A stretch of DNA of 64,000 nt from NCBI RefSeq assembly GCF_963678635.1, contig NC_087062.1, positions 37,040,052 to 37,104,051 of the forward strand, given 5' to 3'. The notes under the pieces are model-generated. The model searched no databases. It was not told the origin of the DNA and saw nothing but the letters and a program-made list of their open reading frames with translations. Shown here piece after piece: positions 41,044 to 52,296 of the stretch; the stretch's first letter is position 1, and every line of letters begins with the position of its first letter. A program made the translations under genes and the position numbers. The DNA is from Symsagittifera roscoffensis. Its lineage: Eukaryota > Xenacoelomorpha > Acoela > Convolutidae.

Positions 41044-41520
41044 TTGGCATGGTCTTTCTTGCCTCAAAAGTGCAGGAGATTCTCTAGGCATTCAAACTTG
41101 AATGCCCTTAAAAAGCAGAGTTTATCTTCTTCTCACACTCCGGCGGTTTCAGAACCACGACACCTCTACAGAACCGATCAGAAGCGACCAGACGGTTTGA
41201 CGCTCGTTCCATGCGCTGTTGGTAAACAGCTCTTGTGGGATGTAATGGTAGTAGACTCCTTAGCTCCTTGTAGAATTAATGCCGGGTCTTTTTGTAACCC
41301 TGGTACGGCTGCCGCTGAAGCGAAAGAGCAAAAAAATGACAAGCATAAAGATCTTGTAGTAGATAGATATCTTTTTCAACCACTACCTTTTGAGATTCAG
41401 GGCGCGGCCGGCCCCAACACAGAATTTTTTTTTGAGCAAGCTTTGTAAGAACCTAAGCATATGCACTGACGAACCCAGAGCAGGCAGCTTTTTAAAACAG
41501 AGAATCTGCCTGGCAATACA
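41044..41520 (+). pseudogene. Endonuclease-like fragment, copy 2
   Basis: Counterpart of 35,181-35,774. One extra T in a run near 41,430 shifts the frame, so it closes at 41,448, and the helical end (QRICLAIQIANGACVLGT) is read in another frame (41,390-41,647). RPDGLTLVPCAVGKQLLWD is intact. Copy 1 reads TIV here, so one of them has changed since duplication. Confidence 0.4.
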
Positions 41521-42406
41521 GATTGCGAACGGCGCTTGCGTACTCGGAACAATAAACGAAAATAACTTTCGACGAAACTTTTTATATGAACACTTGTATA
41601 TTATATTTTCTCGCGTCGAGTTGCGAGTTCTTAATGAAGAAAGGTAAGCCGTATCGATTTTAATTGGAAAGGACTGCAACACTTGTCGTCTTCTTTTATC
41701 ATTATCACTTCCATATCTAGAAAATTCCAAGGATTTTGACTCAAATACGCGATGAAGGGACTCTTGACTGTAACCTTGGTTACTATGAGGCTTTTGACCT
41801 TTTGATTACGAAGTATAACGTGAAAATAGTCTCCCGAGATTTTATCCCGCTCGACAAACGTGTTTGCCGAAAGGTCATGTCAATTTCTGTTTTGTCATTT
41901 CTCAGACTTCGTAAATTCTTGGACCAAATAGGTCAATCAGTTCAAGTTTCAACTAAACGTTCAAACGTTTTCTTTAACTGTTAAACTTCAGAATCTCTAG
42001 GATTACCGCGTTGTCTCCTGAACAATTTTCATGTTAAGTTGAATGCTTGCAAAGAATCATAAAAGAAGCAAACAGTGATCGTTTGAAAAACAGAGAAAAT
42101 CGAAGGCAGAAATTATTGAACTCAGAGCTCCTTGAAAGATTTCAAGATATTCAAATTGCGAAATACTTGAATAACTGTAACATTCGCCTGTTTAAGTCAC
42201 ATATGAGGTTAAAGAAAGATAGACCCTTTAACCATTGGCTCAAGAGTCAGGGACACTATCTCTTGTGTTTTTCTACCTCGAACTGTCGGAGCCAGTTCGG
42301 TTCACTTGCGACATGAGACTAAAACCCTCGTTACAGCTTAAAGGCCACTACTAAAATACCCCCCACTCTAGAAAATAAGAATTTCCCCATACTTAGGTCT
42401 CAAAAT
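41521..42406 (+). other. AT-rich segment of copy 2, including the empty MITE site
   Basis: Repeat of 35,640-37,000 without the transposon: TTCAAACG runs directly into TTTTCTTTAACTG at about 41,965. It carries the same unrecognised frames as copy 1 (41,736-41,984; 42,047-42,316). Confidence 0.4.
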
Positions 42407-43020
42407 ACCCAAAATACGCGAACGCCGTTAAAAACAGGGTCGGAACAGTCCGTCTGATTACTTTTTATTGGACAGTGGAACTTTGATCCATATCAGATGG
42501 ATCAATCTAAAACTCTCCTTATCACAAGATAACAATTACAAAACACACTCAGGAAAACTAAATTGGGTACTCACATACCAGCACATTCGAGAATTCAGGT
42601 AACTAAAATAATCAGTAACTCAAGCTTTAAAGTGATTAAGTTTTAACTCAAGAAGTTTGTAATCATATAATTCCAGCAAGGGAAATGAGTTTTGACCAGA
42701 GAATTGAGTTTTGGAACTGGACCATTGGGATACCCCAGCTGTCCACCTTTCCACTGAGGGTTCACTCTGGTCCACTTCTTATTTGTCTCTGCTTTGTTTG
42801 CAATCGATCTGCTTCCTATTGGGATAGGACAGCTCTACTCGTGTTTGATTTATATCTCGAAATTGCGAGTAGCAATTTTCCGCTGCTTTTTTTCACTACT
42901 TTCCCGCGACTGTAATTCGGTGGTTCTGATTTTGCCTTTCTGAGATTTTCGGTTTTCGCGAGAAAGTTGAGCATGACAGGCTCAATTCGAATTTTTGAAA
43001 AATTACATTTCAACCCAAAA
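42407..43020. other. 606-bp segment present only in copy 2
   Basis: Bounded by ACCCAAAA at 42,407-42,414 and 43,013-43,020; copy 1 has a single ACCCAAAA at this place. Either an insertion with an 8-bp target duplication, or ancestral sequence lost from copy 1 by recombination between the two octamers. A minus-strand frame (43,118-42,816, MATSDEDIDLESGEYVP...) crosses the right octamer, which favours deletion in copy 1. Product not recognised. Confidence 0.45.
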
Positions 43021-43320
43021 TTACGTTGTCCGTGTTTCTCAAGGTCAAACTTCCAAATATGACCGACTGGCACATACTCCCCGGACTCAAGATCGATGTC
43101 TTCATCGCTTGTTGCCATCTGCCAGTGAGTCCCCAGAATGCTGAGTGTTGCTCAAGATACAGTGGCAGTGGTCACTTACAGAAGTTTGCAGCAGACTTAA
43201 GTTTATCTACACCCCAAAATTCACAACCATGTAAAATTGTCAGGCTATCGCTGAAAAGCAATCAAAATCTGCATACACCTGCACTTTTAACATCTGCTTT
43301 GCAAGCTAATGATTTAAAAT
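43021..43320. other. Spacer left of the tandem array
   Basis: 43,021-43,074 is the end of the large duplication; 43,075-43,320 is unique in the window. No gene supported. It ends GATTTAAAAT, directly before the first array unit. Confidence 0.4.
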
Positions 43321-45548
43321 TTCTTTTGTCCTATCCAACCAGGAAATTGTCATGCAACATTTTGATTTATATAATAAGTATAGCATAATAATAAAAATAT
43401 TTTGTTTCGTTTAAATATTTTTTCGTGACCTCGGATTTCATCCGAGTTCACACTCGAGCCCCTTTCCTTCCCTCTCAAGACTCAAGAAACCCACATTGAG
43501 CTCCCTGATAATTTCGTATTCCTAGCCTTCGAGGTGCTAGGCCCTGATGCGTTTGACACCGTGATCTGCCTTAGCAGCGCTTCCTCATCATCTGAGCTGA
43601 TTACGATCTCTTCCCACGCTTTTTTTGTTGGAAAGATCGCATCCACTCCCTCTGCTCTTGCAACCTCTTTGCCTGATTTGGTAAACCTTTCACTTTCGAT
43701 TCCCTGTTCAAGCAAAAGGAATTGTGCAGGCTCAAGCTCACGTTCTTCGCCAAGTCCTCCTCCAGTATCGATTCTCTCGCTTTGGTATTGTCTCTAGACA
43801 CCCTACCGACTCTTTTCCAACCTGTCGTGATCGCATTTCAATGGGTCAGCAGAGGTCTCCAGAAGGCTTCCGGTCCTATCTCTGCCAGGAACTGTCGATA
43901 TTCTTCACTATGTTTTTTCATGTGGTCTTTCGTCACCATATACAACCAAGATGTCAATGTCGCTCAAAACCACGGGAAGAATCTTATGCGGCTCCATACG
44001 TACCTGATCTCCGTAGGTATGGCAAATACCTTGCACGCCGTCTCAAATAACTCAAGTCTTCTGCTATAATCGATAGCGTATATCGATTCCGCCGTTGGTG
44101 TCTTCGACTCCCGATACTTCGTCACATTCTCCTCGATCCATCGCAACGCCAACAACGTACTCACTACCAAGATGGTCACCTTCTGCCGATGGTCGGGAAA
44201 TCCGATTGACCGAATTTCTTCTACGTCCCATACTAAACAGAGGTTTGAGTACTCCGGGTACCACACTGTCTGTGCCAAGCAATGGCATGGGCATTCCCCA
44301 TGAGCAATATCGATGCTTCGGAGATTGTGTTCTCCCGAGGCTTCCAGCAGAGGTTCCAATTCCATCATCTTCTCGTGTGTTGTATCATTTTCCTCCTGTG
44401 CTGAGACACCGTTCATCGGCTTCCCGATGGTATTCTGTCTCTCAAAATCACTCGTGTTTTCACCATCAACTCAAGAGTTCTTCTCCCCAGATTTCACTCA
44501 AGTCATATCTTTGTTCCCTTGGCACCGTTCCCAGTATCTTCTTCAACAGCTTGTGTGAATGATGCGACATTCGAGCCAGTCGTACGCACTTGGGTACCGA
44601 GAAGGCCTTGTCTACCAGTATCCTTTGGCTGGATACCTCCACCATCGCCATGTGCAATGGATAGTGGATCCCACATAGGTAGGCCATTACTGATCCCACC
44701 AAGGATTTTGCATTTACTGGCAGACCGTAAGCCTCGCTCACGGGAAATCCCATTTCCCCCTCAAGACCAATCCTCCACCCTCTGATGTGTTTCTGGGTGG
44801 TTTGCAACGCCCCCGGTCACGAATCCACGCTCAACGCTGTCACCAAATGGTGCTCAGACTCCAGCAACTCCAGTGATTGCAAACTACACATCCTTGAGAA
44901 GAACCCCAGCGCCGTTGCTATATTCACTGTAGTGTTTGTATAGCACTCAGCTTCTATCTGCATTTCGTTCTTCTCTCTTTCTGTTATGTCGCCAAACCAA
45001 GCGACTAGGTCTTCTCTCTGGAAAGATTGTATTCTGACACAAGATCGTCCATCACAAGTGTGCTCTCCCCCTCCGCACGTCAAGTCAAGACAGCTACCGG
45101 GCTCCAACTTCTTTACTGATCCTAGCTTACTCATTGCCTCGCCCGATTCTTTACTCTGTGGTAGGATCTGTTTGTGTATCACATCCAAAGTTCCCAAGTC
45201 TTCACCTTTTGTCGGTGTTGGCCTCACTCGTTCCGTGACATCTTCAATCAAGCTTGTGTGGGGATGTGGGCACCAGGAGGGTCTCAGCAACTTCCAAACC
45301 GTTCCCAAATTCGTAGTCATCATGCCAGTTCCATTCCCCATTTTCAACTCCACTCTCTTGTTCGAGCGCGGCATGCTTATCACCTTGGGCGTCGTCTCAA
45401 GTAGCAGGCCCAGGCTCGGTCTCTCGCTTTCCATTGAATCAATTTCAATTATCTTCTCTGTCCATAACTTCCATAGCTCCGTCACTTCGTGATTCCTGTG
45501 AGCGCTTCCGGCCCCTGAGTCTAAGAAAGGGTTGTATGCTATCCCCAT
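43321..45548 (-). pseudogene. Array unit U1 (leftmost)
   Basis: The long frame starts at 45,581 and stops at 44,817, because a Trp codon (TGG in the other units, in DSWPGALQ) is TGA here; it resumes at 44,807-44,466. Then come 44,416-43,964 (PCHCL block), 43,801-43,601 and 43,715-43,482. It has the old-type CATCCGAG hairpin arm at 43,440-43,446. Confidence 0.8.
43430..43446. other. 7-bp hairpin in the ORF-B 3' flank (U1 example)
   Basis: CTCGGAT-TTC-ATCCGAG, perfect in U1, U2 and U7 and spoiled by one G-to-T change in U3 to U6. It lies between the last frame and the AT-rich end of the unit. It could be an RNA end signal or chance. Confidence 0.4.
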
Positions 45549-47772
45549 TTCTTTTGTCCTATCCAGCCAGGAAATTGTCATGCAAAATTTTGATTTATAT
45601 AATAATTATAGCATAATAATAACAATATTTTGTTTCGTTAAAATATCTTTTTCGTGACCTCGGATTTCATCCGAGTTCACACTCGAGCCCCTTTCCTTCC
45701 CTCTCAAGACTCAAGAAACCCACATTGAGCTCCCTGTTAATTTCGTATTCCTAGCCTTCGAGGTGCTAGGCCCTGATGCGTTTGACACCGTGATCTGCCT
45801 TAGCAGCGCTTCCTCATCATCTGAGCTGATTACGATCTCTTCCCACGCTTTTTTTGTTCGAAGGATCGCATCCACTCCCTCTGCTCTTGCAACCTCTTTG
45901 CCTGATTTGGTAAACCTTTCACTTTCGATTCCCTGTTCAAGCAAAAGGAATTGTGCAGGCTCAAGCTCACGTTCTTCGCCAAGTCCTCCTCCAGTATCGA
46001 TTCTCTCGCTTTGGTATTGTCTCTAGACACCCTACCGACTCTTTTCCAACCTGTCAGCATTTGAATGGGTCAGCAGAGGTCTCCTGAAGGCTTCCGGTCC
46101 TATCTCTGCCAGGAACTGTCGATATTCTTCACTATGTTTTTTCATGTGGTCTTTCGTCACCATATACAACCAAGATGTCAATGTCGCTCAAAACCATGGA
46201 AAGAATCTTATGCGGCTCCATACGTACCTTATCTCCGTAGGTATGGCAAATACCTTGCACGCCGTCTCAAATAACTCAAGTCTTCTGCTATGATCGATAG
46301 CGTATATCGATTCCGCCGTTGGTGTCTTCGACTCCCGATATTTCGTCACATTCTCCTCGATCCATCGCAACGCCAACAACGTACTCACTACCAAGATGGT
46401 CACCTTCTGCCGATGGTCGGGAAATCCGATTGACCGAATTTCTTCTACGTCCCATACTAAACAGAGGTTTGAGTACTCCGGGTACCACACTGTCTGTGCC
46501 AAGCAATGGCATGGGCATTCCCCATGAGCAATATCGATGCTTCGGAGATTGTGTTCTCCTGAGGCTTCCAGCAGAGGTTCCAATTCCATCATCTTCTCGT
46601 GTGTTGTATCATTTTCCTCCTGTGCTGAGACACCGTTCATCGGCTTCCCGATGGTATTCTGTCTCTCAAAATCACTTGTGTTTTCACCATCAACTCAAGA
46701 GTTCTTCTCCCCAGATTTCACTCAAGTCATATCTTTGTTCCCTTGGCACCGTTCCCAGTATCTTCTTCAACAGCTTGTGTGAATGATGCGACATTCGAGC
46801 CAGTCGTACGCACTTGGGTACCGAGAAGGCCCTGTCTACCAGTATCCTTTGGCTGGATACCTCCACCATCGCCATGTGCAATGGATAGTGGCTCCCACAT
46901 AGGTAGGCCATTACTGATCCCACCAAGGATTTTGCATTTACTGGCAGACTGTAAGCCTCGCTCACGGGAAATCCCATTTCCCCCTCAAGACCAATCCTCC
47001 ACCCTCTGATGTGTTTCTGGGTGGTTTGCAACGCCCCCGGCCACGATTTCACGCTCAACGCTGTCACCAAATGGTGCTCCGACTCCAGCAACTCCAGTGA
47101 TTGCAAACTACACATCCTTGAGAAGAACCCCAGCGCCGTTGCTATGTTCACTGTAGCGTTTGTATAGCACTCAGCTTCTATCTGCATTTCGCTCTTCTCT
47201 CTTTCTGTTATGTCGCCAAACCAAGCGACTAGGTATTCTCTCTGGAAAGATTGTATTCTGACACAAGATCGTCCATCACAAGTGTGCTCTCGCCCTCCGC
47301 ACGTCAAGTCAAGACAGCTACCGGGCTCCAACTTCTTTACTGATCCTAGCTTACTCATTGCCTCGCCCGATTCTTTACTCTGTGGTAGGATCTGTTTGTG
47401 TATCACATCCAAAATTCCCAAGTCTTCGTCTTTTGTCGGTGTTAGCCTCACTCGTTCCGTGACATCTTCAATCAAGCTTGTGTGGGGATGTGGGCACCAG
47501 GAGGGTCTCAGCAACTTCCAAACCGTTCCCAAATTCGTAGTCATCATGCCAGTTCCATTCCCCATTTTCAACTCCACTCTCTTGTTCGAGCGCGGCATGC
47601 TTATCAACTTGGGCGTCGTCTCAAGTAGCAGGCCCAGGCTCGGTCTCTCGCTTTCCATTGAATCAATTTCAATTATCTTCTCTGTCCATAACTTCCATAG
47701 CTCCGTCACTTCGTGATTCCTGTGAGCGCTTCCGGCCCCTGAGTCTAAGAAAGGGTTGTATGCTATCCCCAT
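45549..47772 (-). pseudogene. Array unit U2
   Basis: 382-codon frame 47,838-46,690, then 46,640-46,188, 46,060-45,830 and 45,944-45,711. A 5-bp deletion at about 46,053 (GTCAGCATT in place of GTCGTGATCGCATT) explains its shorter length. Private variants include GGREHTC for GGGEHTC. Confidence 0.8.
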
Positions 47773-47838
47773 TTCTTTTGTCCTATCCAACCAGGAAATT
47801 GTCATGCAACATTTTGATTTATATAATAAGTATAGCAT
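46690..47838 (-). CDS. Chimeric 382-codon ORF in U2
   Basis: Starts at ATG 47,838 in the left margin of U3 and crosses the unit junction at 47,772/47,773. The first 22 or so residues (MLYLLYKSKCCMTISWLDRT) are therefore read from former 3' flank, and ORF-B sequence starts at MGIAYNP. It contains LRPSWCPHP, the EHTCDGRSC pair and SVPKCVRLARMS, ending GEELLS. The sequence after the stop (PCHCL part) belongs to the same ancestral gene but needs two frame changes. The open frame probably reflects recent amplification, not selection. Translation is unknown. Confidence 0.4.
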   Translation of the reverse strand: MLYLLYKSKCCMTISWLDRTKEMGIAYNPFLDSGAGSAHRNHEVTELWKLWTEKIIEIDSMESERPSLGLLLETTPKLISMPRSNKRVELKMGNGTGMMTTNLGTVWKLLRPSWCPHPHTSLIEDVTERVRLTPTKDEDLGILDVIHKQILPQSKESGEAMSKLGSVKKLEPGSCLDLTCGGREHTCDGRSCVRIQSFQREYLVAWFGDITEREKSEMQIEAECYTNATVNIATALGFFSRMCSLQSLELLESEHHLVTALSVKSWPGALQTTQKHIRGWRIGLEGEMGFPVSEAYSLPVNAKSLVGSVMAYLCGSHYPLHMAMVEVSSQRILVDRAFSVPKCVRLARMSHHSHKLLKKILGTVPREQRYDLSEIWGEELLS

Positions 47839-50001
47839 AGTAATAACAATATTTTGTTTCGTTAAAATATCTTTTTCATGACCTCGGATTTCATCCTAGT
47901 TCACACTCGAGCCCCTTTCCTTCCCTCTCAAGACTCAAGAAACCCACATTGAGCTCCCTGTTAATTTCGTATTCCTAGCCTTCGAGGTGCTAGGCCCTGA
48001 TGCGTTTGACACCGTGATCTGCCTTAGCAGCGCTTCCTCATCATCTGAGCTGATTACGATCTCTTCCCACGCTTTTTTTGTTGGAAGGATCGCATCCACT
48101 CCCTCTGCTCTTGCAACCTCTTTGCCTGATTTGGTAAACCTTTCACTTTCGATTCCCTGTTCAAGCAAAAGGAATTGTGCAGGCTCAAGCTCACGTTCTT
48201 CGCCAAGTCCTCCTCCAGTATCGATTCTCTCGCTTTGGTATTGTCTCTAGACACCCTACCGACTCTTTTCCAACCTGTCGTGATCGCATTTGAATGGGTC
48301 AGCAGAGGTCTCCTGAAGGCTTCCGGTCCTATCTCTGCCAGGAACTGTCGATATTCTTCACTATGTTTTTTCATGTGGTCTTTCGTTACCATATACAACC
48401 AAGATGTCAATGTCGCTCAAAACCACGGGAAGAATCTTATGCGGCTCCATACGTACCTGATCTCCGTAGGTATGGCAAATACCTTGCACGCCGTCTCAAA
48501 TAACTCAAGTCTTCTGCTATAATCGATAGCGTATATCGATTCCGCCGTTGGTGTCTTCGACTCCCAATATTTCGTCACATTCTCCTCGATCCATCGCAAC
48601 GCCAACAACGTACTCACTACCAAGATGATCACCTTCTGCCGATGATCGGGAAATCCGATTGACCGAATTTCTTCTACGTCCCATACTAAACAGAGGTTTG
48701 AGTACTCCGGGTACCACACTGTCTGTGCCAAGCAATGGCATGGGCATTCCCCATGAGCAATATCGATGCTTCGGAGATTGTGTTCTCCCGAGGCTTCCAG
48801 CAGAGGTTCCAATTCCATCATCTTCTCGTGTGTTGTATCATTTTCCTCCTGTGCTGAGACACCGTTCATCGGCTTCCCGATGGTATTCTGTCTCTCGAAA
48901 TCACTCGTGTTTTCACCATCAACTCAAGAGTTCTTCTCCCCAGGTTTCACTCAAGTCATCTCTTTGTTCCCTTGGCACCGTTCCCAGTATCTTTTTCAAC
49001 AGCTTGTGTGAATGATGCGACATTCGAGCCAGTCGTACGCACTTGGGTACCGAGAAGGCCTTGTGTACCAGTATCCTTTGGCTGGATACCTCCACCATCG
49101 CCATGTGCAATGGATAGTGGCTCCCACATAGGTAGGCCATTACTGATCCCACCAAGGATTTTGCATTTACTGGCAGACCGTAAGCCTCGCTCACGGGAAA
49201 TCCCATTTCCCCCTCAAGACCAATCCTCCACCCTCTGATGTGTTTCTGGGTGGTTTGCAACGCCCCCGGCCACGAATCTACGCTCAACGCTGTCACCAAA
49301 TGGTGCTCAGACTCCAGCAACTCCAGTGATTGCAAACTATACATCCTTGAGAAGAACCCCAGCGCCGTTGCTATATTCACTGTAGTGTTTGTATAGCACT
49401 CAGCTTCTATCTGAATTTCGCTCTTCTCTCTTTCTGTTATGTCGCCAAACCAAGCGACTAGGTCTTCTCTCTGGAAAGATTGTATTCTGACACAAGATCG
49501 TCCATCACAAGTGTGCTCTCCCCCTCCGCACGTCAAGTCAAGACAGCTACCGGGCTCCAACTTCTTTACTGATCCTAGCTTACTCATTGCCTCGCCCGAT
49601 TCTTTACTCTGTGGTAGGATCTGTTTGTGTATCACATCCAAAGTTCCCAAGTCTTCATCTTTTGTCGGTGTTAGCCTCACTCGTTCCGTGACATCTTCAA
49701 TCAAGCTTGTGTGGGGATGTGGGCACCAGGAGGGTCTCAGCAACTTCCAAACCGTTCCCAAATTCGTAGTCATCATGCCAGTTCCATTCCCCATTTTCAA
49801 CTCCACTCTCTTGTTCGAGCGCGGCATGCTTATCAACTTGGGCGTCGTCTCAAGTAGCAGGCCCAGGCTCGGTCTCTCGCTTTCCATTGAATCAATTTCA
49901 ATTATCTTCTCTGTCCATAACTTCCATAGCTCCGTCACTTCGTGATTCCTGTGAGCGCTTCCGGCCCCTGAGTCTAAGAAAGGGTTGTATGCTATCCCCA
50001 T
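47773..50001 (-). pseudogene. Array unit U3
   Basis: Frames 50,067-48,919 (382 codons), 48,869-48,417, 48,410-48,054 (118 codons, unbroken here) and 48,168-47,935. It shares the derived hairpin arm CATCCTAG and the variants YWESKTP and KVIILVV with U4 and U5. Confidence 0.8.
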
Positions 50002-50067
50002 TTCTTTTGTCCTATCCAACCAGGAAATTGTCATGCAACATTTTGATTTATATAATAAGTATAGCAT
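48919..50067 (-). CDS. Chimeric 382-codon ORF in U3
   Basis: Same structure as the U2 frame, starting in U4. Differs by a few residues (SRMYSLQS for SRMCSLQS, LVHKAFS for LVDRAFS). Confidence 0.4.
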   Translation of the reverse strand: MLYLLYKSKCCMTISWLDRTKEMGIAYNPFLDSGAGSAHRNHEVTELWKLWTEKIIEIDSMESERPSLGLLLETTPKLISMPRSNKRVELKMGNGTGMMTTNLGTVWKLLRPSWCPHPHTSLIEDVTERVRLTPTKDEDLGTLDVIHKQILPQSKESGEAMSKLGSVKKLEPGSCLDLTCGGGEHTCDGRSCVRIQSFQREDLVAWFGDITEREKSEIQIEAECYTNTTVNIATALGFFSRMYSLQSLELLESEHHLVTALSVDSWPGALQTTQKHIRGWRIGLEGEMGFPVSEAYGLPVNAKSLVGSVMAYLCGSHYPLHMAMVEVSSQRILVHKAFSVPKCVRLARMSHHSHKLLKKILGTVPREQRDDLSETWGEELLS

Positions 50068-52230
50068 AGTAATAACAATATTTTGTTTCGTTAAAATATC
50101 TTTTTCATGACCTCGGATTTCATCCTAGTTCACACTCGAGCCCCTTTCCTTCCCTCTCAAGACTCAAGAAACCCACATTGAGCTCCCTGTTAATTTCGTA
50201 TTCCTAGCCTTCGAGGTGCTAGGCCCTGATGCGTTTGACACCGTGATCTGCCTTAGCAGCGCTTCCTCATCATCTGAGCTGATTACGATCTCTTCCCACG
50301 CTTTTTTCGTTGGAAGGATCGCATCCACTCCCTCTGCTCTTGCAACCTCTTTGCCTGATTTGGTAAACCTTTCACTTTCGATTCCCTGTTCAAGCAAAAG
50401 GAATTGTGCAGGCTCAAGCTCACGTTCTTCGCCAAGTCCTCCTCCAGTATCGATTCTCTCGCTTTGGTATTGTCTCTAGACACCCTACCGACTCTTTTCC
50501 AACCTGTCGTGATCGCATTTGAATGGGTCAGCAGAGGTCTCCTGAAGGCTTCCGGTCCTATCTCTGCCAGGAACTGTCGATATTCTTCACTATGTTTTTT
50601 CATGTGGTCTTTCGTTACCATATACAACCAAGATGTCAATGTCGCTCAAAACCACGGGAAGAATCTTATGCGGCTCCATACGTACCTGATCTCCGTAGGT
50701 ATGGCAAATACCTTGCACGCCGTCTCAAATAACTCAAGTCTTCTGCTATAATCGATAGCGTATATCGATTCCGCCGTTGGTGTCTTCGACTCCCAATATT
50801 TCGTCACATTCTCCTCGATCCATCGCAACGCCAACAACGTACTCACTACCAAGATGATCACCTTCTGCCGATGATCGGGAAATCCGATTGACCGAATTTC
50901 TTCTACGTCCCATACTAAACAGAGGTTTGAGTACTCCGGGTACCACACTGTCTGTGCCAAGCAATGGCATGGGCATTCCCCATGAGCAATATCGATGCTT
51001 CGGAGATTGTGTTCTCCCGAGGCTTCCAGCAGAGGTTCCAATTCCATCATCTTCTCGTGTGTTGTATCATTTTCCTCCTGTGCTGAGACACCGTTCATCG
51101 GCTTCCCGATGGTATTCTGTCTCTCGAAATCACTCGTGTTTTCACCATCAACTCAAGAGTTCTTCTCCCCAGGTTTCACTCAAGTCATCTCTTTGTTCCC
51201 TTGGCACCGTTCCCAGTATCTTTTTCAACAGCTTGTGTGAATGATGCGACATTCGAGCCAGTCGTACGCACTTGGGTACCGAGAAGGCCTTGTCTACCAG
51301 TATCCTTTGGCTGGATACCTCCACCATCGCCATGTGCAATGGATAGTGGCTCCCACATAGGTAGGCCATTACTGATCCCACCAAGGATTTTGCATTTACT
51401 GGCAGACCGTAAGCCTCGCTCACGGGAAATCCCATTTCCCCCTCAAGACCAATCCTCCACCCTCTGATGTGTTTCTGGGTGGTTTGCAACGCCCCCGGCC
51501 ACGAATCTCCGCTCAACGCTGTCACCAAATGGTGCTCAGACTCCAGCAACTCCAGTGATTGCAAACTATACATCCTTGAGAAGAACCCCAGCGCCGTTGC
51601 TATATTCACTGTAGTGTTTGTATAGCACTCAGCTTCTATCTGAATTTCGCTCTTCTCTCTTTCTGTTATGTCGCCAAACCAAGCGACTAGGTCTTCTCTC
51701 TGGAAAGATTGTATTCTGACACAAGATCGTCCATCACAAGTGTGCTCTCCCCCTCCGCACGTCAAGTCAAGACAGCTACCGGGCTCCAACTTCTTTACTG
51801 ATCCTAGCTTACTCATTGCCTCGCCCGATTCTTTACTCTGTGGTAGGATCTGTTTGTGTATCACATCCAAAGTTCCCAAGTCTTCATCTTTTGTCGGTGT
51901 TAGCCTCACTCGTTCCGTGACATCTTCAATCAAGCTTGTGTGGGGATGTGGGCACCAGGAGGGTCTCAGCAACTTCCAAACCGTTCCCAAATTCGTAGTC
52001 ATCATGCCAGTTCCATTCCCCATTTTCAACTCCACTCTCTTGTTCGAGCGCGGCATGCTTATCAACTTGGGCGTCGTCTCAAGTAGCAGGCCCAGGCTCG
52101 GTCTCTCGCTTTCCATTGAATCAATTTCAATTATCTTCTCTGTCCATAACTTCCATAGCTCCGTCACTTCGTGATTCCTGTGAGCGCTTCCGGCCCCTGA
52201 GTCTAAGAAAGGGTTGTATGCTATCCCCAT
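50002..52230 (-). pseudogene. Array unit U4
   Basis: Frames 52,296-51,148, 51,098-50,646, 50,639-50,283 and 50,397-50,164. Almost identical to U3 at the sequence level. Private changes include SGDSWPG for SVDSWPG and TTTTTTCGTTGG near 50,304. Confidence 0.8.
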
Positions 52231-52296
52231 TTCTTTTGTCCTATCCAACCAGGAAATTGTCATGCAACATTTTGATTTATATAATAAGTATAGCAT
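51148..52296 (-). CDS. Chimeric 382-codon ORF in U4
   Basis: Starts in U5. SGDSWPG is private to this copy; otherwise it is nearly the same as the U3 and U5 frames. Confidence 0.4.
   Translation of the reverse strand: MLYLLYKSKCCMTISWLDRTKEMGIAYNPFLDSGAGSAHRNHEVTELWKLWTEKIIEIDSMESERPSLGLLLETTPKLISMPRSNKRVELKMGNGTGMMTTNLGTVWKLLRPSWCPHPHTSLIEDVTERVRLTPTKDEDLGTLDVIHKQILPQSKESGEAMSKLGSVKKLEPGSCLDLTCGGGEHTCDGRSCVRIQSFQREDLVAWFGDITEREKSEIQIEAECYTNTTVNIATALGFFSRMYSLQSLELLESEHHLVTALSGDSWPGALQTTQKHIRGWRIGLEGEMGFPVSEAYGLPVNAKSLVGSVMAYLCGSHYPLHMAMVEVSSQRILVDKAFSVPKCVRLARMSHHSHKLLKKILGTVPREQRDDLSETWGEELLS

Larger units (their letters stand above)
37435..43074 (+). repeat. Large direct duplication, copy 2
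   Basis: Second copy of the 5.9-kb repeat. The offset to copy 1 is 6,299 bp at the start, 5,895 bp after the 405-bp deletion and about 5,863 bp near 41 kb. In the ORF part it keeps a better frame than copy 1. It ends by passing through an extra 606 bp before the shared GACCGACTGGCACA. Confidence 0.85.

Noticed and set aside
49439-49945. 168-codon plus-strand frame found in all array units
   Set aside because: It is the antisense shadow of the ORF-B C-terminal frame. The minus-strand frame has the homology to ORF-A.
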